Source: Siderastrea siderea (taxonomy: Eukaryota; Cnidaria; Anthozoa; Scleractinia; Rhizangiidae). From it: DNA of 64,000 bases. The stretch spans positions 42,216,377 through 42,280,376 of the forward strand of contig OZ034970.1 in assembly GCA_964030785.1 (NCBI GenBank). Direction: 5' to 3'. Shown in pieces: positions 1-12,396 of this stretch (position 1 is the stretch's first letter; each line of letters opens with the position of its first letter). The position numbers and the translations under genes were made by a program. The notes under the pieces were generated by a model. The model did no database searches. It was not told the origin of the DNA and saw nothing but the letters and a program-made list of their open reading frames with translations.

Positions 1-307
1 GCTCATCGTAGTCTAATTTGCAGCTCTTATCCATCCTCCCTCCCAAAGGCTTACGACTCGCGTGGTCATGGAGTGAATCATGGACTACGAGACGCAAGCG
101 AATCCCGGGAACTCAGGGAAAAGAATGGCTCTTTCTTGACTCTACAAACAACACAAGTAAATATCCGTCGGTGTCGCGTCTTTGAAGCGCAAGCATTCAT
201 GACAATAATGTGATGTAAACCTTCGTCGATAGAAGTATGACTAATAAAAAATGTGTTAAATTGAAACTAACGTTGATATATCCAAATTATTCGATCCTGT
301 TCCCCAG
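1..307 (+). other. Intron or upstream sequence of the peroxidase gene
   Basis: No exon with matching splice signals and peroxidase-like residues is visible here. The first recognisable peroxidase exon starts in the middle of the family domain, so the exons for its N-terminal half, including the distal-histidine region, must lie to the left of the window. Confidence 0.5.
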
Positions 308-1000
308 GCTACCGATGAGCAGTTATTCCAGGCCGCGCGCCGCCTAGTAGCGGCTGAGCTCCAGGCTATCACGTTTCGTGAGTACTTGCCGTCGTTGTTG
401 GGAGGCACTGAGCACATTCCTGCTTATCAGGGGTACAATCAGAGCATTGACGTTGGGATGAGCAACATCATGGCAACAGCAGCTTTCAGGTAATTTGAAT
501 TTCTCCATTTGTCTTTTTGACTTGATCAAGTTAAGTTAGTGATACCAGTTCTAACTACAAGTCGTTGGTTCGAGTTGTTCTCGCAGTCTTTCAGAGTTAG
601 TTCTGGGAGAAATATTTTTCTCTGTCGACCAGTTAATGGGACCGTGTAGTGAACTGTTAAAGAAAATTAAGGTAACAAAATACTGATCGTAACTCTGCGT
701 TGGACTGGCATCTCATCCCCAGTGGTGACATTTTCCTAATTGTACGCTTTAGCGGCAAGACGTTATTATTCAAATCTTGGTCAACTTAGATTTTGTTGCG
801 GAGATAAATGAGTCTACTGTTACAAACGCTTTCACAATAAAGTCTAAAGTCTTAGCACTGGTTTTTTACCGATTCGTTACGTAAGGAGCCAAGAAAGAAA
901 AAGAGACATTTGCACTAGAGTATCGTCGAAAGTATTAACCTGTATCTCGACGATTTGTAACTCTTTCAGGTCTGAACAGTGTAGGCTTTGATATGTTTAC

Positions 1001-1042
<42 letters not shown>

Positions 1043-1051
1043 TTAATAATG

Positions 1052-1082
<31 letters not shown>

Positions 1083-4000
1083 TAATAATAATAGACTTTG
1101 AGACAAAAGCCAAGTTAGACATCTCGGAAACAGTTCGATAGTGGCATCATCACTTCATAGTGACATTATAGTTTACAAATGACATCATCATCACTCAGCT
1201 CAGGAAATCGGAGCTAAGCGCCAGCCTGTTAAGTGACTAGGCCCCCTGATATATCAGAATGGGACAGACTTGAACTTACCTGTTTAATCCCAGGTTCGGT
1301 CACAGTCAAGTTAATACTCATTTGTGGCGATATGAAGAGGATGGTACGGTGTCTCCATATGGACACATCCCCCTGAGAGACGCTTACTTTGCACCAGAAA
1401 GAGTGAAAAGAGAGGGTGGAATAGACCCTCTCTTTAGAGGGGCAGTGAAGCAGGCGGCACAGGAAATAGATTTAGAGGTTTGTTAATTTAAAATGTTTTC
1501 TATAAAGCCTATCACTATAGAGCCCTCCTCCGAAGTAAATAACAGAAATCACCCTGTTTGATAAATCAACTGAATAACATAAAAGAACATGTCTTAAAAA
1601 ATACAAATAGAAATAACCACAATTGCAATATATAGTAGACGTTTTGTTTCCAAGGGTTTTGATATCTAGCAGTACAATTTATAATTTACGTTTTCTCGAA
1701 TGAATCAATACCTATAACGAAACTTCGTAAGACTACAAAAGAAAATAATTTGTTTCTATTTCCCGGCTAATTATATTTTACGCCTTTTTAGGAATTTGCA
1801 GCCGGAGTTTTCCGGAAGACTTCATTGTTTGTTCGTCAACAAAACTTTAGCCATTAGCCGAGCGTAACGTCTCGCTTTTATGAGGCATTACAATGTTCTG
1901 TTTTGTGTATGTTTGTGTATAGATGGTAGATGACATGCGGAACGTTTTGTTTCCTTCCGGTCGTGATCGTCAACTTGGTTTGGATCTAGCAGCTATGAAT
2001 ATACAGCGTGGAAGGGATCATGGCTTACCAGACTATAACTCTGTAAGAAAGGCGCTTGGTTTAAAAGGTTTGTTACTCATTCATGAAAATCTTTCCTCCC
2101 AGTTTGTTGCTAACCATTATGGTCCATTCACTCACTTTAAGTGAATTCTCTGAGAGCGCGAGTGTTAGTGTAGTAGTCCTAAACCAGGCTATAAGTCAAC
2201 TGGAAGCCAGCCAGGCAGTCATTCAGTTAGCTAGTTGATCAGTCAGCCGGTCAGTCAGTCATTCAGTCAGTCAGTCATTCAGTCATTCAGTCAGTCATTC
2301 AGTCAGTCAGTCAGTCAGTCAGTCAGTCAGTCAGTCAGTCAGTCAATTTATCGCATTAGTGGTAACATTTCTTGTCATCTAATACCTCCATTGTACCTGT
2401 GTTCCTGAAGTTGTTGAATATTTGTTGTTTTCTGAAGAGATTATTAGTTTCTCCGACATAACGGAAGACTCCGAGACTGTGCGTAAAATAAAAGACGTTT
2501 ATCAAGAGAGAAACAATGTTGACTTATGGGTAGGAGGATTGGCCGAGGACCACGAACATGGCAGTGAACTGGGACCTACTTTTCGAACGTGAGTTAACTT
2601 GTAAAAGAAGAGCTTACCAAAACATTATGTTAAAATTAATATGCAATTGAGTGACTTAAGGGGTTAAGTCATTAGCCTAAGAATAGGCTCACTTGTTTAT
2701 GGAATTACGCGAGATTCTTATACGAGTAGCGAAGCCACGAGGAGTTGTGGAATAGAAATTGGGCTCTTTGTCCGCACAAAAAGAACTATCCCTACGACTT
2801 GATTTAATATTTTTGCTGCACGGTACGTTTGAGTTTGAAGGCAAAACCAACTTTAATGGTACCCGGAACCCAGTGAGATTATCAAGTGGTCGCTGTAAGC
2901 AGGAGTTTATAAGTTTAATACACTTCAAATAACTCCCATTTTCTGTGATACGATAGGCAAATTTCGAGCACATATCCACACAATTGAGAAAACATCGAGA
3001 AAAACCGTGAACGTTTCACAAGGGAGAAAAGAAACACTTTTTTGGCGATTCACGCCATTTTTGTCAAATCCGCAACACTAAAAAGTCCTGTACCTCTTTC
3101 ATTTCCAGTGTTCAGTAAAAGAGATGTATATATTTTTTTCAGGATTGTGACGCGTAACTTTTTAAGAATTAGAGACGGTGATAGATTCTGGTATGAACGA
3201 CTTCTGACCAAAGAGGTAACTGGATGAATTGAATTTTAATTGTCTACAATGAAATAAATAAACACCTTCCACTTACTTAAACTGTATAAAAAGCAGTTTC
3301 GGTTGTAAGTAGCTGTATGATTCTAGTCTTAAGTTTATCGGTTAAACGCAACTTGAATAATAATTAGATTCATGCACGGTTCTCGTGGAAAACCTACATC
3401 TATTGCGAAAAAACTTCTGGCGTCTGCATATTCGTAGGCGCGCAAATCCAACGCTGTGTGGTTATACCTCATTCACAGGAGGAAAATAAGGTAAACACTG
3501 GTCAATAGGTAGCCTTTTTTGTTGATTGTTATAATAGCTTGACTTTAAAGAGCATAAATTTCCCTATAAATTTAACAAAGCCACATTAAACTAGTTGAAT
3601 GGTCAGTTAGGCTACTTAATTCATGAGTCTCAATCACCTGATCGGTGATCTTTGGACCTGAATTCAACGTTGGCAATACATGCTGCAGGAAAATCTCGGG
3701 TAAAGGAAATAAAGTCTTGTAAGAATATTCACTCGAAACCTTCTCCCATTGACAGGAAATCGACAAAGTCCATTCCCTGACGCTTGGCGCAATCATCCGC
3801 CTCAACACTGGATTCATAAGCGCGCCAGATAACGTGTTTTTCTCAACACAGTACTGCACAAGCGTCGAAAATTTCCAGTGTCTACCCCACAACGAAAATT
3901 TAACTGGAAGTTGCGAGAATATTCAACGGAGACTGAGATCTCTTGAACAAGATTTGAGAAAACGAAAACAGGGTTGTAATGCAAGAACCTCGGAGACTGA

Positions 4001-4232
4001 TGGTGATACTAGTAGTTCAAGTGGTGCGTTGACAACTGGTTTAGTCGTTGTATGCATAATATTCTTCTTGGTTGCCGTTGTTTTGTTTGTTCTCTCTCTC
4101 AAACTTTGGTTCCGATTGCGGCAGCGGAAACTGAAGACTATTTACAGCGAAGACAAAACTGTGGAATTAGAAATGCAACATCAACCCAAGAAACAGAATT
4201 TGGTCTACAAAAATCCCGCTACGATTTCATGA
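308..4232 (+). CDS. Animal haem peroxidase with C-terminal transmembrane anchor (3' six exons)
   Basis: Six exons join in phase: 308-489, 1294-1477, 1923-2067, 2438-2588, 3143-3215 and 3756-4232, giving 403 residues to a TGA stop. Family landmarks run in order: [15 protein letters not shown] (proximal haem histidine), [30 protein letters not shown] and RDGDRFWYE. This places it in the peroxidasin/thyroid-peroxidase/chorion-peroxidase superfamily, which oxidises substrates with H2O2. The last exon adds a Ser-rich linker, one membrane span (about [19 protein letters not shown]), then a basic RLRQRKLK cytoplasmic start, so the catalytic domain should face outside. The usual Cys of the 'CDNT'-like motif is replaced (IIRLNTG). 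The fourth exon has an alternative in-frame acceptor at 2410 that would add nine codons. The gene is partial: the 5' exons are outside the window. Confidence 0.88.
1003..1092. repeat. (AAT)n microsatellite
   Basis: About 90 bp of AAT/TAA triplets with a few GAT interruptions, in the first visible peroxidase intron. Confidence 0.95.
2207..2344. repeat. (CAGT)n / (CATT) tetranucleotide microsatellite
   Basis: CAGT units mixed with CATT units become pure CAGT towards the right end. It sits in the peroxidase intron between exons 1923-2067 and 2438-2588. Confidence 0.93.
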
Positions 4233-4307
4233 TTTTTCCGGCGTAAGGTTTTCCGTTATTGCGAAAGCAGAGGCAGAAGAAGAGGTTTAGACTGTGGAGA
4301 ACAAGAG

Positions 4308-4313
4308 AATAAA
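4308..4313 (+). promoter_or_regulatory. Candidate polyadenylation signal of the peroxidase gene
   Basis: AATAAA lies 76 bp after the peroxidase stop codon on the same strand. Position and sequence suit a poly(A) signal; no cleavage site can be proven. Confidence 0.45.
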
Positions 4314-4399
4314 AACTTTGCAATTTATAATTCTCATGCTCCCCACTCGCGCAAATTATACCTTTTCTAACAGCACTGTTAGCGGACACCACCAATAAT

Positions 4400-4504
4400 C
4401 TGCCTCGTCTCCAGGCGTCCCTACTTACTGTATAATGGTGGTGCGCGTGTCGTTGTGGGATAGGTGCACTACCCGCGCTATACCGGCGCCTGGGGACGAG
4501 GCAG
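4400..4504. repeat. Fold-back element with 18-bp inverted termini
   Basis: The left arm 4400-4417 (CTGCCTCGTCTCCAGGCG) pairs with 4487-4504 with one mismatch. At 105 bp it has the form of a small MITE; no target duplication is clear. Confidence 0.7.
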
Positions 4505-6229
4505 ACTAATAATGACTACAACTGGGAGGTAGTGAAAATAATTTAGGTCATTCACATTAACAGCTGTCAACAGCAACTAGGTATACAAGCACCTTATTCC
4601 ATTTGTTATTTTTTAAATCCAGGTTTCTAAGTCTTAACATAGATTAGAGCAGTTTTGATGTGAGTGAGCTCGAGTGTCCTGAGAGTTGAAAGTAACTCAC
4701 CTTTGTTTTGGTTTTGCGGTATAGTGATTGGCTAAAAAAAAGTCGCACCACTTAATTCTATTAAGTACTATGCAGAAGTGAAACACAAACCAATTGAATA
4801 GTGATTTGGAACCTCTCCGCACTACTGTAGCAGACGATTTAGGAATTGTCTTGTAAAAATCCGAACAAAATATTTGGGCGAGGCAATTTTTGTTTTCAAA
4901 GTTTTTTATCGGCACTCGTGGTTATTTTTCTTTACACTCTGTCCAATCTGTCAGCAGTGTTAGATAACGTACGTTGCCGTTATAAATTGTTCATTCGCTG
5001 AATTAATGGAGGAAGTAATAGCTTTATGACAAATGATTGACAAGAAAAACATGAAATTGTTTATGTAAGCAGTTTTGTCCAGTTTTACACGCGGCAAATT
5101 TTATCGGCGGTGCCTTTGAAGATGTTCGTCTGGAACACAAATTTTTGTGATGCGACAACCATCCGCATTGGTAAAGCGTTGGTGGTGACAGAAACTTGAT
5201 CTAAATTAGCAGTTTTTTTCACTAGTGCGGAGAGGCCCTTGCTTACACGCGTTTTACCCATATTTGCTTCGAGGTTTCATTGGATCATTGCGTTGTTAGT
5301 GATTAATCAGAGATTACTTTGGTTTTGATCTTACTATTAATCGTTATGTTAAAGCTAAAAAAAAGCTCTATGTCTAGTAAGGTTGGCAGTCAGTTTGTCA
5401 CTTCCTCGTATAGCTGATGCCGATAATGACGAATCTTGATCGTGCTCGCAATATCCCTTTGAAACCGTTTCATTACATGCAAGCGAAATAGAACTGAGAT
5501 TTGTCAAAAGGAGCCCCATGGTACGAGTTCATCCGTGAGAACATTTGCTGACAAGAGTGCACAGAAATATCTGTTTACACTTCCTTTTATTGTTCATAGG
5601 AGAATTAAAAGAGTTCATAATTGTAATTATAAAAATATACAATGAAAATAAAAATAAAATAGCGACTTGACTGCCCGTTGTATGCCCTGTGATTTTTACC
5701 AGATTTATTCAGTCATGACGCTTGATCTTACAAATAGTGGCTTTGTCCAAGTCCTGATGTGATCCGACACAAGGTGCAGTCCAACATATATGCCACAAAA
5801 CCCAGCTCAAACCAGGAAATAATTTTGCTTAATGTAACACGGTATCGGCTAGGGGCATGAGGGCAAGGAAAATAAAAAAACCACGGGGAAGACAACACAT
5901 GGAAAGCAACTAATGGCTGAAGATAGAAATTGGAACTAACCTTTTGATCGATTTGTCATAGGGCAAACGAAAAAAAAAGTACATAAACTATCCCTTCTAA
6001 TCTCAAAAGCTCTTTGAACAAGAAAGACAACCATAAGCTGATGATAGTAAGTTAGGCATCAATGTACAGCTTATACTGAGGCGGTGAACAATTTGGTAAA
6101 CAAGTTTTAAAAAAATGGACAAAAAAATCTTATATTTCATGAAATTAAGAAAATCTTGAGAACATATGAACACAACAAAGGAGACTTTTGTCTGATTGGT
6201 TAATCATTTCCTAGTACCCAGATTCCTGA
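4505..6229. other. Intergenic sequence, no gene seen
   Basis: AT-rich, with stops in all frames. I see no conserved protein motif, RNA gene or recognisable transposon end. Confidence 0.5.
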
Positions 6230-6302
6230 AACGTGCGCGCCAGTGAAATAAACAAAGATGGCGGCCTGAGTAAACGACGTAGTTTTCATTGCTTGATCAC
6301 AT

Positions 6303-6562
6303 ATGGCAATTCCAGGCGCTTTTCTAACTTCTCGGTGGCGTAAAGAAATTGGTTTAAGGTATTTTAAAGCGGAAAACGAGTGTTTAGCACGAGCTTTTGC
6401 ATTTGTGAGCAGGAAAATTTTTCCTTCACACCGCAAGAAAATATATGGTTCTATGAAGTGAGGGAGACAAGATTAGATGTCATAATAAAATCAGGAGGGA
6501 TTCAAAGACTGAGAGGACAGGAATATTCGAAGTCTTACAGCTGCCGTTTTTACCGAAGCAGG
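6303..6562 (+). other. Possible 5' exon of an unidentified small gene
   Basis: An ATG at 6303 opens 52 codons (starts MAIPGAFLTSRWRKEIG, ends with TGA at 6459). A good donor (GCAG|GTAAGC) follows at 6562, and a CAG acceptor with a short open stretch (GAGGAG...TAA) occurs near 7677. The two frames do not join into one convincing protein, and I recognise no family. The lower AT content and ATGGCGGCC near 6258 suggest a transcription start area. It may be a short-protein gene or only a promoter. Confidence 0.2.
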
Positions 6563-8190
6563 TAAGCTATCCCACTCACAATTTTAAAAATTAGTGTTCC
6601 CTTGCAAGTTTTTGTTAGCTGTTGCTACACATCAATCGATCAGTGAACTTTCCTTGTTTGAAGGGACCGTGGCGGTCTGACTCAGCGGTCAAGTAATCTC
6701 AGAGTCAAAGAGGTGCAAAAAACCATGAAACTACTTTAGAAGACCTGCAGTTAATCACTAGTTGATTAACAATGCAGGCAAACGGGAATTATCTCAGCTA
6801 AAATAACATTAAAATAAACTTGTACAATATCATTTCAGTTCACACTTTCAGCTAATAATTTGTACAAGGACCCCGCTCGGTTTTCCGTTTGATCTTCATT
6901 TAGATGTTTTTTCATTCTGTAGTCATCCGATGGACTGTTTAAGTTTTTTTATAACGACCCAAAAGGCCATTTGTGAAAGTGGAAATGCAAAATAATTTTG
7001 CTTGAAGAATTTTAAGGACATAAAGAGAACATTTGATGTTTACAAACATTGACTTTTTGGCCGTTAAAATTTGTAAAGCAAGAGTCTTGTCTCATTAGCC
7101 AATGGGCCTCTTGTTGCCTTATTTACACCAAAGGATTCCTTGTTGGAATTAACTCAGTTTTGTATGATTTCATTTGTGTTTGTCACCAGTAAAGTGTTTT
7201 TGCCGTCAATTTTTGCCTTGCATAATCTAAAACTACCTTAGTTTTTTGACAGAAAGGTGGTTATGTTGTATAATTTTATTCAGGGCAGTAGAATCCTGGT
7301 ATTAGTTCTAAATGAAGTGGTCTGCGAGCATCTAAAAATCAGTATCTTAATTCACATGCTCACACACAACATGAAGCATCAAAAAGCAACTCGACCGTTA
7401 CTTCGCACCTCACTTATGAATCGATTAATATTAATAGGTTTATCCCAGGAAAGTCTTGCTTTATCCTGATTGGACAATTATGATGCATAATTATGCTCTA
7501 ACACTATAAGGGCTCCTATTGATAGTAAATGCCTTGACTTCTGAAAGAGCTACCCTTTAAAATTTTAAATAAAGGAGTCTAATTTTAATGGCAACAGGAA
7601 GCCTTAGGTTATGTACACAGTTAGCACCTATCATAGTTTTCCATCAGTCTTACCAGTCTTGAAACCTTTTCTTTCAGGAGGAGATTTTAAAGAAGACCAG
7701 CACCCAGTAACCTTGAATATAAGTTCATGAGCTTATGTTTGGGCTGTTGATTTATATTCTTAGAAAACGTTTGTGAACCAAAGGATTTTCACATAGTTGT
7801 TGTCTTGTCAGTAAGTTTTCAAGAAGCTGACTCCACAAAATACATTGCAAGTGGTTAGAAATGGCAAGAAAAACTTGGCAACTCTTAACTTTAACTTGTA
7901 ACTTGTAACTTTGTCCTTGTTGTCCTCCTAAGTTTGTTAAAGGAAATAAAGGAACTTGCCTTGTCTTATGGTCATCCAAAACAACCAGTCCTCTGAGGGG
8001 TCAAAATTGATTTTGGGTCCATAACATTTCATTGCCCTCCCCCTGCTCCTTTAGAAAACTGACGAGTCCCTAACTGGTCCCACATACTCTAGGTTTTCAT
8101 TTGAGCAGATTAGGAGTTTAACGAAATGGAAGATCATGGCAGCTGTGTGTGCAACTTAGGCAACTGCAAAAAAAGTCTGAAAAAATACAG
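6563..8190. other. Sequence without recognised genes
   Basis: Only short chance reading frames. The sole point of note is the acceptor-like TTTCTTTCAG near 7677, mentioned with the possible exon at 6303. Confidence 0.45.
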
Positions 8191-8215
8191 GCTTGGTTGG
8201 GATATACATGTCAAC

Positions 8216-8487
8216 CCAATGGGGGAGCAGGGAGAGCACTCGCCTTCCACCAGTGTGGCCCGGGTTCGATTCACGGTCCCGGTGTCATAATTTATGTGGG
8301 TTGAGTTTGTTGTTGGTTGTCGTCCTTGCTACGAGGGTTTTCTCCGGGTACTCCGGTTTTCCTCCCTCCATAAAAACCAACATTTCCAAATTCCAATTCG
8401 ACCTGGATGTTTCGTAGGGCCATAAGGGAGACTACAGTTTGACTGTAATTATGCACCCTACTGAAATAAAGTGTTTATTTATTTATG
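8216..8487 (+). mobile_element. tRNA-derived SINE
   Basis: The head resembles a tRNA gene. A box-A-like GGGAGAGCACTCGCC lies near 8230-8244 and a box B GGTTCGATTC at 8263-8272, the internal RNA polymerase III promoter. A non-tRNA body follows (GTGGGTTGAGTTTGTTG, TCCGGGTACTCCGG), with a tail of ATAAA/TTTAT repeats near 8465-8486. I recall this body from coral genomes. Box A is shortened, so this copy is probably old. A 74-codon open frame over it is accidental. Confidence 0.75.
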
Positions 8488-8535
8488 ATAGCAGTGCAGC
8501 ACTCTTACCAACTGAGCTATCAAGCCAGCTTGGAG
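8486..8535 (-). mobile_element. 5' fragment of a second tRNA-like SINE
   Basis: On the minus strand, TAGCTCAGTTGGTAAGAGT (plus 8501-8519) is a near-canonical D-arm/box A. The anticodon-arm part follows, but box B and the T arm are missing. It therefore is not a tRNA gene but a broken SINE head, abutting the tail of the plus-strand SINE. Confidence 0.6.
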
Positions 8536-8663
8536 TTGTTGGTCTTTGTGTGAATTCAGACATATTCCCAAGAAAGACAAACCAAAATCATGTGCATGTG
8601 TTCTTTTTCATACTGAGAGTTCATGTTACAAATGTAGTTATTAGTATTTTAGTAGACTTGCAC

Positions 8664-8739
8664 CAAGTCGACCTCTCATAAGTCCCTCGATCATCGATCG
8701 CTCGTCGAACGAGCGACGAAGTCACGAGAGGTCGACTTG
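8664..8739. repeat. Hairpin with perfect 14-bp arms
   Basis: CAAGTCGACCTCTC at 8664-8677 is matched exactly in reverse complement at 8726-8739. An inner CGCTCGT/ACGAGCG stem sits near 8699-8715. Probably a small fold-back element. Confidence 0.75.
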
Positions 8740-11090
8740 TTTCGCCTGAGTGGATTTGAATCATATTATAAATTCACGGGCAAAAAAATGATTGACATAT
8801 GCTGCCTTGGGAGTGGTGTCAAATATCAGACACGTTACGTCATGCAAAACTGTCACTCTCCTATTGGTCAATTGTCATGATGTCACCGGTGGAATTTCCG
8901 ACCGGTGAATTTGGCGCCAAACAGGTATGAAAAGTCCTTTAAAATGGCCAACCAACCAGAAAAAAAAATTTAAAGGACTTTGAGAAAGTCTAGTATTTTA
9001 GGTAAGAAAAGAAAGAGTGGCTTTTCTACAATTTTAGTGATCTTCTAGATACGTTATGTGTATTTTTTTTAAATAAAAGAGAACCAAATGTTTCATTACT
9101 TCAAGCACAGGTAAATTTTACAGTATAAACTAAACACAATAGAACTGTTACTGGTTATTTTGCTGGGTTTTAAAGGTAAATAATTTTTTTAATTATGTTC
9201 CTTTTAAAAGTCAAGAAAAGTAAAGAGTAGGACAAATAATTTATTTGTTCTTTCTAGATCTGTGTGTGCTGCTTTTCAAACATGATATTTTCTATTTTTA
9301 GTAGATGCTATGTGTACATTTTATGTCTGGAATTAAACTTTTCTAATTGGAAATGTATTTATATGAATCTTGTTTAGTATTAAACACAGTGTACAATCAT
9401 AAAACTAATACAACTCACAATGTACTTTAAGCTTAACATGTAAAGAGCAAATTCGACACATTATGAATAGGTCTGTTTAAAAGACATGGAGGTGAAATTT
9501 CTATGTATTGTTCCTTAATAAACTTTAAACAGTTCCTAGAACATCACTAATTGGGTAGTTTTCTTCAGTATTATAACTAATTCGTAGGTTTTTGGTGAAG
9601 TACCGATCACTTTAAGTTTAAATTTCTCATTCCGCGTGCTTTTATTGATAACAGCTGCAGCTCTTGTCCTTGTTTCTTTCATCTCACGGAACTATTTTGA
9701 CGTTCTTGTAGCCTCGCTTTCCCCGTTCCTTTCCGCACGCCTTGCCACTTTAAAGTTAACACTGTTTAGCCTAACTTATTCTTACCTTATTATTCTATTC
9801 TCGGTTGAAAGCGATCGCTGTACCAAGCCCTATTGTAGGATATATAGCCCAAACAACACCTATCTGGCGACAAGATTCGAGTTATTTTTTTCACAGTTTT
9901 CTGCTGGCGCGTCATCTTGTTGGGTTTCCTTTTTACAAGTCGTGGCAATACAATTAAAAAACCTCTGATAAGAATCGATATTTCATACTGTTTCATGGCT
10001 GAAGTTTTTAGAAATCAAAGTAGCCAAATGAATGAACGAAGCAAAGTAGACTGAGGTGCGACCGTAGCGTAATTTTCATCGTATGTCGTTGACAGTGATA
10101 CACACCTTGACGACTCCCTGTTGAGCCCTGCCACTTTTATCAATATCTTTACTTGAAAAGTCGCTTCCTTAATTAATAAACTGTTACCAGCGAAAGGGAT
10201 TTCGTGTACCAAAACCCACGACAAAAGTCTCGGATACTTGAAGCAAAATATTTGTTTGGAATAAAATTGAGCTTTTCTATTGCAGTTGCGCTGTTAACTG
10301 CTTGCGTCTGGGCACAATATTTTCGCTTAAGCAGCAAAAACCATATAATACCTTGATCGTATCGATTTTTACTTTTGCCTCGGCTATATGTTCCGTTTTT
10401 TTAACGTCAGAAATCATTCACAACCCCAAAACATGTAGTTTACGAGGCGGACGCAACTTTTTACCTCCCTCTTGTCAAGGAATTTGTCTTTCTGCCCCTT
10501 TCAAGCACAAATTATCCTTCAATGCGACAAACATTACGCATTTCCATTCACGTTCAACTTACTTTATTGTTTAACAGTACTTGGTCTTGCGTTGAAGTCT
10601 GTTAAGATGATGAAGAACAAAGACAGGAAGGCAAAACTTTCGTCTGCTTATCACGAGTTTTCAATTCACCGTCGCCTTTTCTGACTCGTCTCATTTCTCA
10701 GATTTGCAATCCCTTGCTGCGATTTTCCTCACGATGAATTATCTTGACGGAAAAGCTGAGATGATGACCTAAATTTGGAAGTTATTCAACAACTATACAT
10801 TCTAACGGCGTCCTTTGCCCCAGAACACAGGATAAACATTCAATGAAATCAAAGCTGTCAGCACCACCGCCGCCATCTCCTCTTTTCCCGCGTTTCGATA
10901 GATAGGGAGTCGAACTGCGTAACAGTCGAGAAATTGGTTTGCTCGTAAAGCGTTAAGTGCCTTAATTACCTATTGAATTTTTTTTTACAAACCAAGTGAC
11001 CCGTTCGAACTAGGGATAATCTCGGAGGCAGACACTAGGTTTCCTACCACCTGTGACGTCTGAGTGCCCTCCGGGTAAAAAGGGAACTTA
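8740..11090. other. AT-rich stretch without recognised genes
   Basis: A 110-codon open frame at 9636-9968 is rich in hydrophobic residues but has no family motif or splice context. I see no RNA gene or transposon terminus. Confidence 0.45.
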
Positions 11091-11400
11091 AAGGCCCGTT
11101 TACACATGCGATTTTTTGTGCAATTTTTGTCACACTTTTCAGTGCAATTTTTGTCGCGCTCGAGCTCGCGATAAAAATTGCAAGTATAAAACTAGCGGCG
11201 ATTTCTGTGCGATTTGTCGCCGCGATATCGCAGAGGTTTCGAACATGTTCGAAACTTGATGCAACTTGGCGGCGATTTGGGGGAAATTGCAGCAAATATC
11301 GTACTGGAATCGAAGCGAAATTGCTGCTAGTTTACAACTGCGACAAATGTTGCATTGCCGGAGCGCGACAAAAATTGCACTAGAAATCGCATGTGAAAAA
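11091..11400. repeat. Inverted-repeat (MITE-like) element
   Basis: CACATGCGATTT at 11103-11114 is repeated inverted at 11384-11395. Inside, GTGCAATTTTTGTC near 11119 has its inverse GACAAAAATTGCAC near 11367. The region is built from repeats of a 'TGCAATTTTTGTCGC' motif in both orientations, typical of a fold-back transposon. Confidence 0.65.
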
Positions 11401-12396
11401 CACGACGGCGACGGCTGACAAAAACGTCACAAAACAAAAGGTTAATTAAATTAGCAAACATTGACTCTGCACGTACGATGCAGATTTTGGTACATTTCTA
11501 TGCTGCCCTCTGCAGAACAATAACGTGAAATGACCAAATTCAAAGTTTGTAGAACGTGAACACACGACAGCGAATTTTCTTTCTTCTACCTGAACTGTAA
11601 CACCGTCCTTACAGAGTCAGCTCCCGGATTGTTCGGCTACATTAGACAGATTGAACGAGTGGAAACTATCGCGAAGAAGTCTCAAATATTTTGGAAGTCA
11701 TTCTTTAAGTGACGTTTTCCTTGGCGTTGCCGTCGTGGTTTAAAAGATCGACGTGGCAAACGCCTGGTTACCACCGCCTTCACTAGAGTGCGCAGTAACG
11801 GAATAAGGAGGTTGATCACAGAGTGACTTAAATTAAGCCATGCATGAAACACATTATCAATAGCGTTTCACGCCTTGTTCCTCCATAGACTGGTTTTCAA
11901 TTGAGTGTCGAAAGCACTTTGCGTTTGCTTTACTACGATCTGTAATTGGTTACAAAATCTCGCGCCACTTACTCAACCAATCGGAAGTAAAACTAATTGT
12001 CACTTACACGCACGAGTTTTCCCGCGCTTGACCGGCGCTAGTTTAAATGTATTTACTTCGAGCTTTGATTGGTTTATTAATGTGTTATTTTGATTGGTCA
12101 GATTATTTTTTTGGTTTTACAACACTCAATTGAAAACCCCCCTTTCTTTGTTAAATGATCTTTTTGACATTGTAGTGAAGTTCGCCATTGATTAACCACC
12201 GAGAATGGCGTCTATTTCGCAGGCCGGGATTAATTAAAATCACAGTAAACCTTGTCTAACCTTAGCTTGAACCTTTGCTAAAACTCCCGTTTGTAATCGC
12301 CGATATCGGGGTGTTTGGCCGCGACAAGTTATAACAACAAGGAGATAGCAAGGTGGGCTGGGGCGTTGCTTAATTATTGTTAGAGTACAGATTCGT
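11401..12396. other. 3' flank of the exchanger gene, no gene seen
   Basis: No coding motif. On the minus strand AATAAA (plus 12072-12077) lies about 320 bp after the exchanger stop and could be its poly(A) signal. Confidence 0.4.

Noticed and set aside
8193..8417. 74-codon open frame with hydrophobic stretch
   Set aside because: It lies on a tRNA-derived SINE body; the frame is a by-product of the repeat.
8486..8535. Possible tRNA gene on the minus strand
   Set aside because: D-arm is good, but the T arm and acceptor stem are missing.
9636..9968. 110-codon hydrophobic frame resembling a membrane protein
   Set aside because: T-rich DNA gives hydrophobic codons by composition; no upstream signals or recognisable motif, and no splice partners.
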